NCBI RefSeq assembly: GCF_000382245.1
Contig: NZ_KB907866.1
Coordinates: forward strand, 124,001-188,000
DNA length: 64,000 bases
Direction: 5' to 3'
Origin: Kushneria aurantia DSM 21353
Lineage (GTDB): Bacteria > Pseudomonadota > Gammaproteobacteria > Pseudomonadales > Halomonadaceae
The notes below the pieces were generated by a model. It saw only the letters and a program-made list of their open reading frames with translations, had not been told where the DNA came from and did not search any database. Shown one piece after another: positions 29,719-38,599 of the stretch. The position numbers were made by a program, and so were the translations under genes. Position 1 is the stretch's first letter; the number at the start of each line of letters is the position of its first letter.

Positions 29719-30795
29719 TCAAGGGGTGTCGCGCTTGCCCTCATCGACTCTTTTCATCTGCTGCCACAGCTGACGGCGCAGGTCGCTGATTTTGGGCGCT
29801 CGTTCGTCCTCGAAAGGCAGCGGGCGCAGCATTTTCAGCGCCCGAATGCCCAGCCGCGCGGTCAGCAGACCGCTGGCCAGCCCCTGGCCGGCGCGCGAGG
29901 AGAGCTTGCCGGCGAGGTTCATGGAGAGCAGGTCCATGCTCGCTTCGGTGGCGATTTCGCTGGCACCGGCGAAAGCCATGTTGGCCAGCACGGTGCGAAA
30001 CAGCGTCAGGCGACTGGCGTAGCCCAGTTCGAGGCCATAGAGATCAGCCAGACGATCGATCATGCGCAGATTGCGCCACGCCATCAGCCCCATATCGGTA
30101 ATGGTCAGCGGGCTGATAGCGACCAGCATGGCGGTCTCGCCGGACATGCGGGTAATCAGCGCGCGTGCCCTGGCATCCCTCGGCGCCAGCACGTAGTGGG
30201 CAAACAGTGCCCGGGTTTCAGTGGCATCGTGGTGCTGTTGATGGGCTTTTTTGAAGTCCTGCCAGTGCGGGTCGCGGTCGCTCAGGCCCATCTGCTGGCG
30301 TAGCCGGTCACACAGGGCGTGCATCTTTCTACCGTCGAGACTGTCGTCGTCGAGGCGCGCCTCGACCCTTTCACGCAGGCGGGCGTGACGCCTGAGCCGG
30401 CGCAGCTTCAGGAGTTCGCGTCCCAGGGCGCTGGCGGCCAGCGTGATCACCCCCAGCCCCAGTACGCTCCAGGCGCCGGCCAGCAGGTCACCGCCGAGCC
30501 AGGCGTTGGAAAGTGTCTCGAAAGCCTGTACACCGCCTACTATCAGCGTGCCCAGCAGCACCGTCAGTAGCCCGCGGTGACGCTTGCGCGGATGCGCCAG
30601 AGCGCGATCGAGGGCGCTGTCAACCGGCGTTTCGGTCGGCTCCTCCAGCGGATGATGCACCGCTTCGAGGCTATAGCGCTCGCCGGGCGCCGGGTCGGCT
30701 GGCGTAAAAAGTGCCTCTCGATCGTCGCGCCTGTGGGCGTCACCGGCTGATCCCGCTTCGAAGGTAAAGCGTTTGCCGGGTCTTGGGTCGCTCAT
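29719..30795 (-). CDS. ycjF: YcjF family (UPF0283) inner membrane protein
   Basis: A 358-residue protein. A charged N-terminus of about 70 residues is followed by two transmembrane helices (around 75-95 and 105-130), a coiled-coil-prone basic stretch, and a C-terminal DUF697-like domain (AMLVAISPLTITDMGLMAWRN). It overlaps ycjX by 4 bases. In E. coli the ycjX-ycjF pair lies beside the phage-shock genes and is stress-induced; the molecular role is unknown. No psp genes are present here. It is convergent with the HAD gene, 10 bases apart. Confidence 0.88.
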   Translation of the reverse strand: MSDPRPGKRFTFEAGSAGDAHRRDDREALFTPADPAPGERYSLEAVHHPLEEPTETPVDSALDRALAHPRKRHRGLLTVLLGTLIVGGVQAFETLSNAWLGGDLLAGAWSVLGLGVITLAASALGRELLKLRRLRRHARLRERVEARLDDDSLDGRKMHALCDRLRQQMGLSDRDPHWQDFKKAHQQHHDATETRALFAHYVLAPRDARARALITRMSGETAMLVAISPLTITDMGLMAWRNLRMIDRLADLYGLELGYASRLTLFRTVLANMAFAGASEIATEASMDLLSMNLAGKLSSRAGQGLASGLLTARLGIRALKMLRPLPFEDERAPKISDLRRQLWQQMKRVDEGKRDTP

Positions 30796-32192
30796 CGCAG
30801 CTTGTCTCCCAGCAGCCAGTCGAGGGCGCTGTCCATGCGGATATGGGGCAATGCCTCACCGGCGGCCTGCGGCGCCGGTCGAAAGGCAGTGAAGTCGAAT
30901 CCCTGACGCTGCCAGAAGTCGGCATCGGGCAGGCGCGATGGCACCTCACCGGGGAACATCAGCACCTCTTCGCCGTCCAGAGTGGTGCCCTTGAGCGCCG
31001 CATGGCGCTCGCCGTGATGTTCCACTTGACGAGCACTGGTGGCGCGAATGGCGGCCAGCGACAGCGCCCGGACCGGAATGTTGGCGTAGCGCAGATCGCG
31101 CAGCGGTTCGGCCATCAGCGCCTCGACCAGCGACAGCAGGTTGGCGTGCTGTTCGGGGGTGACGTGATCGGCCTTGGTGGCGGCGATCGCCAGCCGGTCG
31201 ATACGCGGCTGAAAAAGTCTGGAGAGCAGGCTGCGGTTACCGTAGTCGAAACTCTGCATCAGAGTGGCAATGGCCTGGCGCAGATCGTCGAAGACATCGG
31301 GGCCGGCGTTGAGCGCCGACAGCACGTCGACCAGAACGATCTGGCGGTCGAAGCGGCGAAAGTACTGGCGATAGAAGGGGGTGATGACGGTGCGCTTGTA
31401 GTGCTCGAAGCGCCGCGCCAGCGTCTGGTAATTGCTGCTGGCGGGCAGGGCGTCGAGTGCCGTACGCGAGTGTTCGGCAATGGCTGGAAGGGGAAAGAAC
31501 TGCAGTACCGGCGCGCCGTCGAGTTCGCCGGGCAGTAGAAAGCGTCCCGGCTGCACCCAGGTATAGCCGCCTTCGTTGCGAGCACTGGCCAGCGAGTCGG
31601 CGTAGCGGGCACTGATGTCGGCGAGCTGCTGTTCATCGGCATCGGCGGCAGGGTCGAGGCGCTCGGCGTGGCGCAGAAAGTCCTCGGCGTAGGAGCGCCT
31701 GCGCCCGCGTAGCTGACCGGCCATCTGTTCGCACCACTGCCAGTAGTCAAGCTGCAGCATGGGCAGGTCGAGCAGCCACTCGCCGGGGTAGTCGATCAGA
31801 TCCAGCGTCAGGCTGCGCTGCTCACCGAACAGATGGCGGCTGCCGGCGCGGCTCTTGTAGCGGATCGACAGGCGCAGTTCGCTGATGCCGCGAGTCGGCG
31901 AGGGCCAGCCGGGTGGCGTACCTTCCAGGCTGGCAAGCGCTTCGTCATAGGGAAAGCGCGGCACTGACAGGTCCGGCTGGCTCTGACGCATGGCGCCCAG
32001 CAGGCGCCCCTCGCGCACGCAGCCCATCAGCTCGAGGCGGGCATCCAGGCCGGCATGGCGCAGCTGATTGACCAGTGAAGTGAGAAAGGCGGTCTTGCCG
32101 GCGCGGGACAGGCCGGTGACGGCCAGCCGTAGCTGTCGGTCGAGACCGCGTTCCAGCCAGTCGCCGGCATATCCGGGCAGCGAAAGCGGCAT
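30792..32192 (-). CDS. ycjX: YcjX family P-loop NTPase (DUF463)
   Basis: A 466-residue GTPase-like protein. The Walker A loop is AVTGLSRAGKTAFLTSL; the DLIDYPGEWLLDLP segment is the switch/Walker B region typical of the family; later ALSLAAIRAT and DADFW are conserved family features. Length agrees with E. coli YcjX (465). It is first in a two-gene operon with ycjF and has a cytoplasmic or membrane-associated role in envelope stress (established only by association). Confidence 0.9.
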   Translation of the reverse strand: MPLSLPGYAGDWLERGLDRQLRLAVTGLSRAGKTAFLTSLVNQLRHAGLDARLELMGCVREGRLLGAMRQSQPDLSVPRFPYDEALASLEGTPPGWPSPTRGISELRLSIRYKSRAGSRHLFGEQRSLTLDLIDYPGEWLLDLPMLQLDYWQWCEQMAGQLRGRRRSYAEDFLRHAERLDPAADADEQQLADISARYADSLASARNEGGYTWVQPGRFLLPGELDGAPVLQFFPLPAIAEHSRTALDALPASSNYQTLARRFEHYKRTVITPFYRQYFRRFDRQIVLVDVLSALNAGPDVFDDLRQAIATLMQSFDYGNRSLLSRLFQPRIDRLAIAATKADHVTPEQHANLLSLVEALMAEPLRDLRYANIPVRALSLAAIRATSARQVEHHGERHAALKGTTLDGEEVLMFPGEVPSRLPDADFWQRQGFDFTAFRPAPQAAGEALPHIRMDSALDWLLGDKLR

Positions 32193-32388
32193 GAAGCGTC
32201 CTTGTTCAGCAATAGTTCCGGCGATGTCGAATCGATCACAGTTTAATTGAAGCCGGCCCTCTGCGCCTGAATGTCAGGGGCTGGCGAAACGGGCTGTAGA
32301 GGCTATATTGCCCTTGCGGACAGCATGCATTGATTGTGCATCAACGCGCCAGCCTATCATTCAGGGAAGTCCAAAAGGAGAGAACGAC

Positions 32389-32640
32389 ATGGGCATTATT
32401 CTATGGCTGATCATCGGCGGCCTGGCCGGCTGGATTGCCGGTAAAATCATGCGCGGCGGCGGCTTCGGTATCCTGGGTAACATCGTCGTGGGTATTGTGG
32501 GCGCCGTACTGGGTGGCGCTATCTTCAGCCTGCTGGGAGTGGGCACCAACAACATCATCGGTTCACTGGTCGTGGCGATCATCGGTTCAGTGATACTGCT
32601 GTGGCTGGTGTCGCTGATCAAGGGCAAGGGCAAAATGTAA
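32389..32640 (+). CDS. GlsB/YeaQ/YmgE family stress-response membrane protein
   Basis: An 83-residue protein made of three hydrophobic helices with the family motifs GLAGWIAGKIMRG, GIVGAVLGG and the small basic tail KGKGKM. AAGGAG is 8 bases before the ATG. The family (transglycosylase-associated protein) is induced in stress and stationary phase; function is unclear. It stands alone with its own terminator. Confidence 0.92.
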   Translation: MGIILWLIIGGLAGWIAGKIMRGGGFGILGNIVVGIVGAVLGGAIFSLLGVGTNNIIGSLVVAIIGSVILLWLVSLIKGKGKM

Positions 32641-32657
32641 CCGCTCCAACGCTCTGT

Positions 32658-32688
32658 CGCTGCCGCCCGGTGCGGCAGCGTTCGTTTT
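32658..32688 (+). terminator. Intrinsic terminator after the GlsB-like gene
   Basis: Stem CGCTGCCGC / GCGGCAGCG, loop CCGGT, then TTCGTTTT. It lies 17 bases beyond the stop codon. Confidence 0.8.
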
Positions 32689-32881
32689 CCGCCTCATCCC
32701 TGTATATCGAACCACCGCTCGATAGCGCATCCCTGCCGGCTAAAGTCCAGGAGGATCGGGGTGGACTTGTGCCTCGCGGCTACGTATGTTGCCTTGCTCC
32801 TGTCGGTACAATGCCTGCCATGCTTTGCGCATGTTGCGATTGTGCCGGCACGGTCTTTCGGTGATCAGGCGGATAGTGACC

Positions 32882-34177
32882 ATGGCTTCTGCAAAGGAAA
32901 GGTTTATAGGGCTTGAGTGGCTGCGCTTTTTTCTCGGTTTCTATATCGTCATTTTCCATACCCTGCACAACTATCCCGAGGTCAGAAGCTGGTCGGGTTA
33001 CGTCACCGGTATCGGGTTTTTTGCTACCAGCAGCTTTTTCATTCTCTCCGGCTTTCTGCTTGCCCACGTTTATCTCGACGATCGCTTTGACATGCGCGAG
33101 CCGGCGTCGAGCTTCATGAAAAAGCGTTTCGCCAATCTCTATCCGATCCATATCGGCTCGATGATACTGGCGATGTCGATCGCGACCCTGGTGGGCTATC
33201 TGGCGCTTACCGCCCAGGATGCCGGCGCCTCGCTGCGTTTCGTGCTCTATGACGTCAACAACGATACCGGCGCGCTCAATCCCGACGTCCTGCGACACAC
33301 CATGGATGACCCCGAACTGTGGTTCAACGTGGCGCTCAACGTCTTCATGCTGCATGCATGGAATCCCTGGTACCTGACCTTCAATCCACCCTCCTGGTCG
33401 CTGTCGGCGCTCTTTTTCTTTTATCTGTTGTTTCCCTTCATTGCGCCGCGTCTGATGCGCATCAGACGCACCCGCACGGCGATGGCGTTGAACAATCTGA
33501 TTTACCTGCTGCCGCCGCTGCTGGTGATTGCGACGACCGACTACGGCATGCCGGAGACCGGTATCCTGCATCGCAATCCCCTCATTCGGCTACCCGAGTT
33601 CATCGCCGGTATTCTGCTGTGCAGTTTCTATTACCAGCGTCGCAACGCCGGGCAACTGCTGCGCTGGCGCGGTCTGCTGGCGCTGGCCCTCTATGTGGCG
33701 CTGAACTGTGTCGTGGCGAGCTGGCTGATCCGCAGGGGCCATACCTGGTACTATCTGTTGCACAATGGTCTGCTGATGAGCGCCCAGCTCGCGCTGCTGT
33801 ATATTTTCGTACATATGCCGATGCACCGCAGCGCGCGCCTGGCAAGGTTTGCCGGCCGACTGGGCGGCGCTTCGCTGCCGATGTTCGCCCTGCATGTGCC
33901 TATTTATACGATTTTTTCCCGCAGCGAGCAGATTCTCGCCGGCGAGCCCTCACTCTGTGTCGATAGCCTGCGGCTTTGTCTGGCGGCAGCGGGGGAGCGT
34001 TCGATATGGCTCTATCCGCTCTACCTGGTGCTCACGGTGATGTTCTGTATCCTGTTCCAGGAGCAGTTCGTGGTGCGTCTGCGGCGTCTGATACTGCGCT
34101 GGCTGCTGCCTGCCAGCGCTGACCGATCCGGCCATGCCAGGCGTATTCAGAAAGCTGCCCGTGAGCGCCGCGAATAG
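32882..34177 (+). CDS. Acyltransferase family 3 membrane protein
   Basis: A 431-residue integral membrane acyltransferase (OafA/OpgC-like) with about ten helices. FIGLEWLRFFLGFYIVIFH carries the family's conserved Arg and His in helix 1; SSFFILSGFLLAHVY and the KKRFANLYPIH segment follow the acyltransferase-3 pattern. Such proteins O-acylate exported glycans, for example O-antigen or periplasmic glucans. The frame is open to 32786 but ATG 32882 begins the conserved region. The C-terminal tail is basic. The target glycan is unknown; no glycan cluster is adjacent. Confidence 0.85.
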   Translation: MASAKERFIGLEWLRFFLGFYIVIFHTLHNYPEVRSWSGYVTGIGFFATSSFFILSGFLLAHVYLDDRFDMREPASSFMKKRFANLYPIHIGSMILAMSIATLVGYLALTAQDAGASLRFVLYDVNNDTGALNPDVLRHTMDDPELWFNVALNVFMLHAWNPWYLTFNPPSWSLSALFFFYLLFPFIAPRLMRIRRTRTAMALNNLIYLLPPLLVIATTDYGMPETGILHRNPLIRLPEFIAGILLCSFYYQRRNAGQLLRWRGLLALALYVALNCVVASWLIRRGHTWYYLLHNGLLMSAQLALLYIFVHMPMHRSARLARFAGRLGGASLPMFALHVPIYTIFSRSEQILAGEPSLCVDSLRLCLAAAGERSIWLYPLYLVLTVMFCILFQEQFVVRLRRLILRWLLPASADRSGHARRIQKAARERRE

Positions 34178-34278
34178 GCACGTCGAGGACGGCGAATCGA
34201 GAGCGTGAAGTCGCAAGGCGTTATATTGGGGCAACACTGCGGCGAGGCCGCTCGCTGTCAATCATCCCGAGGTATTTC

Positions 34279-36543
34279 TTGGAAGAGCGTTTGCACAACT
34301 GGTGTGCGCGTCGGCTTGCCCGACTGGGCTGGCAGCACGCGTTGCCACCGCAGCAGGGAATAAGCGCGCCGCGCGCTGCTGCTCGCCTGCGCAGCATGGA
34401 GATCGAGGAGCCCGGTGCGCTGGGCTGGCCGCTGCTGGAGCGGATCAGCCTGGCGCACCACGACGAGGCGCTGATTTTGCTGGTGTTGGCCTTCAATGCC
34501 GGCTGGCTTGGCGCGGCGGTGTTCGAACGCTGGCTGGGCTGGCTTGCCGACGGTGGCAGTGGCCCGCCCTGGCCCGACCAGCACGATGACGCCATCTGGC
34601 GGGCTCGCGCTGCCTTTGCTCCTATGGTCCAGGTCGATGTAACGGACCCCGAACGTGAACGTACCGCACAGTTTCTCGCGCGTATCTGGGCGGTCGGGGA
34701 GCGTGACGAACTGATTCGCATGCTGCTGTGGCTTGCCGGCCAGGGCCACCGCTACGGCTGGGAGCTGGAGTATCGGCGGCTGGCGGCCATGGGGCGCGAA
34801 CAGCGTATGAAGTGGCGTGCTTCGATGCACGATCAATCCGGTTACGCTGCCACTCTGCAGGGGTTTGTGGTGCACGCCATGCCCAACGATTTCGCGGCAT
34901 GGGACTGGCTGCGGCTGATCGATCTTGCCTGGGCCGGGCGGGTGATGGGTTGGCTTGACGACGACGAGGCGCGTCTTTTTGCCGCCCATGGTGTTGATCT
35001 GCTGTCGCAGCGCTATCACGACTGGCGCGATGTGGCAAAGGCATGGCAGCGCGGACGCAGCCTGCATGAGGGTATCGATCTGCTGGAGGAGTTCGAGCAG
35101 GAGTGGTCGCTGCTGCTCGACGCCGCTGCCAGCCCCTGGCAACTGCCGCTGTCGACGCTTGCCGCATCCACTCTGATCGAGCGTTCGCGTCACCTGATTC
35201 GTTCACTGCGCGGCGATGCCCGCCACTGGACGCTGGCGATAGCCTCCATTCGCGAGCCCGAGCTGCTCTATCTCCAGGGCAGCGCGCCGGTTGCGCCGGA
35301 CGATGAGCTGCGCAAGCGCAGTCGTGAGTATCTCGACAATGTGCTCGACTGGCGTGAACAGGAGGGCAGCGAAGGTATCGAACGCTTCTGGATGCCGGGT
35401 CAGGTGCATCATCTCAATCAGCTTGCCAGCGACGCCGCACACTCGCGGCTGCCGGCGCCTCGAACCCCCTTTGGCTCACCACCGCCGAACGTGCTGTTCT
35501 ATCGCGAGCGGCTGGCGGCGTGCGTTAATGCCAACGCTACCATCTTCATGGCGGAAAAATACGCCTTTCACCTGCAGATGCTGGTCGATGCCGGCTACTT
35601 CAACGAGGCCCGCCTGGCGGCCCATCATCGGCGTCTGGCCGGTGCGCTGGCACGTGCCTATTCCTCGCCGCAGCAGATGCTGGAAGCCTGGGCAGACTGG
35701 GAAAGAACTCTGCCGGACGGTGACGGCGATACGCTGCTCGACGATATCCTGTGGCACGGTCGCGATCCGGGTAGCCCCTTCCATTGGCTGACGCCGCCCG
35801 CAGGCGTTCATCGCGAACCGGGTGTTCGCCCTTCGCTGTCCCGCTTCGCTGCGCTGTCGCTCTCAGGGCCCCTCAACGCGCCGCTGTGGGGTGATCCGGA
35901 GCCGCAATACGGCAGCCAGGCCACAGAGATTCACGACTGGCTCGACAGCCACTATGGATTGAGTGGTCCAGAGCAGCTGATTCGGTTTCTCGATTTTCTT
36001 GTCGATGCCGGCGATCGTCAGGAGTATCTGATCAACTATGCGCCTTATACCCTCAATCCGGTACGGCTCGATCAGGAGATCGACATGCTCGAGTCTGCCG
36101 GCTGTAGCGAGGACGAAAAGGTGCACCTGGATCGTTTGAAGCGGGTCAGAGGCAATGACGATCAGTGCAACGATACCGATATGGCCGCCTGGGATATCGC
36201 CCAACTGGTCGACCTGGCCGCTGCCGGGCGCCAACTGGGATGGCTCGATAGCGAGCGGCTGGGGCGTTATCTGGACGATGCCCGGGCGCTGGCCGCCGAG
36301 CACTATAGCGACTGGTGCAGCTATGCTGCCGGCATGCTGGCGGGCTACAGCTTTTTCATGATGGGCACGCCGGAGCGCAATGACTTTCTGGCCGAGTTCA
36401 AAGGCGCGCTGGTGGCCTGGTTGACCGGATTGCCGCCGCTATCGGGAGGCTGGGCGAGCGTTGACTTCCCGGGTAGCCAGAGCCGGCACTGGCCGCCATA
36501 TCATGCCGATACGCTGCCGGGTGATGCGCGGGTGCTGCACTGA
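34279..36543 (+). CDS. Large DUF1266 repeat protein
   Basis: A 754-residue protein starting at TTG, with GAGG 6 bases upstream; the next ATG (34396) would remove 39 residues. Two good DUF1266-like units are visible, each with a W...GHR-type lead and a core Trp-Asp-x-x-x-L-x-D-L-A-x-A-G-x-x-x-G-W-L-D: cores near residues 205-260 and 635-690. A third, weaker core (KYAFHLQMLVDAGYFNEA) lies near 420-475. DUF1266 proteins such as E. coli YbeR/YbeU are usually shorter and of unknown function. No signal peptide or membrane segment. It stands alone between an acyltransferase and an AT-rich promoter region. Confidence 0.8.
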   Translation: MEERLHNWCARRLARLGWQHALPPQQGISAPRAAARLRSMEIEEPGALGWPLLERISLAHHDEALILLVLAFNAGWLGAAVFERWLGWLADGGSGPPWPDQHDDAIWRARAAFAPMVQVDVTDPERERTAQFLARIWAVGERDELIRMLLWLAGQGHRYGWELEYRRLAAMGREQRMKWRASMHDQSGYAATLQGFVVHAMPNDFAAWDWLRLIDLAWAGRVMGWLDDDEARLFAAHGVDLLSQRYHDWRDVAKAWQRGRSLHEGIDLLEEFEQEWSLLLDAAASPWQLPLSTLAASTLIERSRHLIRSLRGDARHWTLAIASIREPELLYLQGSAPVAPDDELRKRSREYLDNVLDWREQEGSEGIERFWMPGQVHHLNQLASDAAHSRLPAPRTPFGSPPPNVLFYRERLAACVNANATIFMAEKYAFHLQMLVDAGYFNEARLAAHHRRLAGALARAYSSPQQMLEAWADWERTLPDGDGDTLLDDILWHGRDPGSPFHWLTPPAGVHREPGVRPSLSRFAALSLSGPLNAPLWGDPEPQYGSQATEIHDWLDSHYGLSGPEQLIRFLDFLVDAGDRQEYLINYAPYTLNPVRLDQEIDMLESAGCSEDEKVHLDRLKRVRGNDDQCNDTDMAAWDIAQLVDLAAAGRQLGWLDSERLGRYLDDARALAAEHYSDWCSYAAGMLAGYSFFMMGTPERNDFLAEFKGALVAWLTGLPPLSGGWASVDFPGSQSRHWPPYHADTLPGDARVLH

Positions 36544-36784
36544 AAGCTGCCGTATCCTTTCGTTGTGCAAAGGTTATATTTGTATAATTATTGTATCGTT
36601 TAGCCAGGCATTATTAACGCTTTGGTTCGAAATCACTGTTTTTGATTAATTTTTCAAACTCGCCAGCGGCACTGCTGCAACCGTAATATTCCGAACGTTG
36701 TATTTTGATCTATTCGGCGGAAAATTTTATTTTCGCTGCTTTCAGGATATTTCCGGTGCAAAATCAACAAAAAAGGCCGACCTC
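36544..36784 (+). promoter_or_regulatory. AT-rich upstream region of the NlpC/P60 gene
   Basis: This 241-base gap is strikingly AT-rich against the GC-rich surroundings. It contains a perfect TATAAT (36583-36588) inside TTTGTATAATTATTG, but the best -35 (TTGTGC at 36563) is only 14 bases away, so the promoter call is weak. Several A/T runs near 36640-36730 could bind nucleoid proteins. Confidence 0.4.
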
Positions 36785-37384
36785 ATGCGGCAAATGATGG
36801 CAGCAGTAGTGGCGTGTTTCATGCTAGGCGGGTGTGCTTCATCACCCACCGGGCAGCAGGAACAGGGGGGTAACACTGATACGGCGATGCTTTCGCCTTC
36901 GACGACCAAAACGTCGAAAACGAAAGCCGCGCGTCATCCCACTTCCCCTGATTACAACTTTATGGCACCGCTGGCTCGGCGCATGGCGCAGATCGAGGAT
37001 GCCCTGATGTCGGAATACAGCGCCTGGAAGGGCACGCCCTACCGCTATGGAGGCGAGACCAGCAGCGGTATCGACTGCTCGGCGCTGGTACAGCGTGTCT
37101 ATCGAGACGGCTTCAGCTTCGATCTACCGCGTACCACTGCCGGTCAGGTGCTCACCGGCCGCCGTGTCGAGCGCGATGAGCTCAAACCGGGCGATCTGGT
37201 TTTCTTCAAGCCGTATCGCGGTGATCGCCACGTGGGTATCTATATCGGCGATGGCCGCTTTATGCACGCCTCCAGTTCCAACGGTGTGCGCATCTCCGAA
37301 CTCGACAACCCCTACTGGCAGCGACACTACTGGCAGTCACGACGCCCGCTGGACGGCGTTAATCTGGCCATGCTGTCGCGTTGA
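36785..37384 (+). CDS. NlpC/P60 family lipoprotein, peptidoglycan endopeptidase
   Basis: A 199-residue secreted cysteine peptidase. The N-terminus MRQMMAAVVACFMLGGC is a lipoprotein signal with lipobox LGGC, and a Thr/Ser/Lys-rich linker of about 50 residues follows. The NlpC/P60 domain has catalytic Cys in GIDCSALVQ and His in RHVGIYIGDGRFMH. It would cleave stem peptides or crosslinks in the periplasm, anchored to a membrane. The frame extends to 36698, but only ATG 36785 gives the signal peptide. Confidence 0.9.
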   Translation: MRQMMAAVVACFMLGGCASSPTGQQEQGGNTDTAMLSPSTTKTSKTKAARHPTSPDYNFMAPLARRMAQIEDALMSEYSAWKGTPYRYGGETSSGIDCSALVQRVYRDGFSFDLPRTTAGQVLTGRRVERDELKPGDLVFFKPYRGDRHVGIYIGDGRFMHASSSNGVRISELDNPYWQRHYWQSRRPLDGVNLAMLSR

Positions 37385-37742
37385 TCGCTGTCTGCCGCCG
37401 ACACGAATGGCGGCAGAATTGGTAGGTAGATTAGCCTGCCACTGCCTCTTGCCTGAGCGAGAGGCTGTATTCTCCCCTGCATTGCCTTCCCTTCCCATGG
37501 CGATCGCTACTGGTATCGCTCGCCTTGAACGCCATGATTGGCGCCCGTACTTTTATACCGTTACATAATAAGCCGCCGCTGCAATGCCCGGGTGAGTCTT
37601 TCTGGCCGTTTCGTACAATATGTGTTAAATATTTGTATGGTTTTTCGACGGATGAAAACGGCTGGAAGCCGCATCTCGAGATGCTGACAAAAATTCAGTA
37701 CCCATCGATACCGCAACAGACAGCGACTCAGGGATTGAGCCA
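37385..37742. other. Intergenic region, AT-rich toward its end
   Basis: No gene is supported in these 358 bases; the frames that cross it are extensions of shadows. From about 37545 to 37700 the sequence becomes AT-rich (for example TGTGTTAAATATTTGTATGG), likely holding the promoter of the next gene. I could not fix -35 and -10 elements with confidence. Confidence 0.4.
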
Positions 37743-38483
37743 ATGTGGAAAAGCGACTTTTCTCCTCACGGGAAGAGTGACGGATTGACTTCATCACACA
37801 GCGTGATGCCACCTCTACCAGCAGGCGACACTGCTTTCCAGCGCCCGGCAGCGCCTCGCACCGGGCTGTTCTCTGCGGAAGAGGGGGTGTCGCTTTTACA
37901 GATCGAACAGGGACACCGGGTGCTGGATATGCACGCCTCCGGTCGTCAGCGCGCGAGCCGTATCCTGCGTGATATCGCCTATGGGGGAATGCTGACCGCC
38001 AATATTGCCGGTGCAGCAACGCTCGAGATGCCCTCATGCTACGGCATGGGGGGTATCCAGGTAGACATGAAGCACATTGATGATGAGGCTCTGGTTCCGC
38101 AGCAGATGGGCTTTTTTGACCGCGTACTACTGGATACACGTTTTCTGGCAGGGCGTTGCAGTGCATCGCCCTACGGCTTCGAGCGACAGTTCAGGCTGCT
38201 TCAACGCTCCGTCGAACTCTGTCGCTCTGGCGGTCGTATTGTGTATATGACCAGTTCGCCGTCTCCGGAGGAGAATGAGGTCGTGGTGGATCGCGTGCTC
38301 AACGATAGCCACAAGGCGTTGGCAGTGAGGCCGGCAAGGCTTGCCGGGGTGATCGGTACGCCCGGTCAGACCCGCTGGTCGGGTCAGCAGCTCGATCCGC
38401 GACTCTCAATGGCGCTTCGCCTGTATTCGGCTGGATGCGGTAGTCAGAGCTGCTTTTTGACTGTACTGGAGCGGTTGAACTGA
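37743..38483 (+). CDS. Degenerate RsmF/NOL1-NOP2-Sun family RNA methyltransferase homologue
   Basis: A 246-residue protein that follows the layout of RsmF/RsmB catalytic domains but lacks key residues. GLFSAEEGVSLL (41-52) corresponds to the GLFYIQE segment; motif I is RVLDMHASGRQRA instead of DxCAAPGxKT; FDRVLLDTRFLAG (125-137) replaces DAPCSG; GGRIVYMTSSPSPEENE (163-179) replaces YSTC-x-PEENE. Both catalytic cysteines are therefore absent (Arg-Phe in motif IV, Ser in motif VI). The ending LDPRLSMALRLYSAGCGS matches the family's closing strands. It probably cannot make m5C; it may bind RNA or be decaying. AGGGA precedes the ATG. Confidence 0.7.
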   Translation: MWKSDFSPHGKSDGLTSSHSVMPPLPAGDTAFQRPAAPRTGLFSAEEGVSLLQIEQGHRVLDMHASGRQRASRILRDIAYGGMLTANIAGAATLEMPSCYGMGGIQVDMKHIDDEALVPQQMGFFDRVLLDTRFLAGRCSASPYGFERQFRLLQRSVELCRSGGRIVYMTSSPSPEENEVVVDRVLNDSHKALAVRPARLAGVIGTPGQTRWSGQQLDPRLSMALRLYSAGCGSQSCFLTVLERLN

Positions 38484-38536
38484 GGGCCGGGCTCTGGCGC
38501 GTGGAAAGCCGCGCATCCAATTGAGCAATAGACACA

Positions 38537-38566
38537 AAAAGGGGCAGCCACATGGCTGCCCCTTTT
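38537..38566. terminator. Bidirectional terminator
   Basis: A perfect palindromic stem AAAAGGGGCAGCCA / TGGCTGCCCCTTTT with a 2-base centre, A-rich on the left and T-rich on the right. It lies between the convergent RsmF-like gene and the FKBP gene and can serve both. Confidence 0.92.
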
Positions 38567-38599
38567 GATTGTCCGTTCGACGATTTATTCAGCGCTTCC

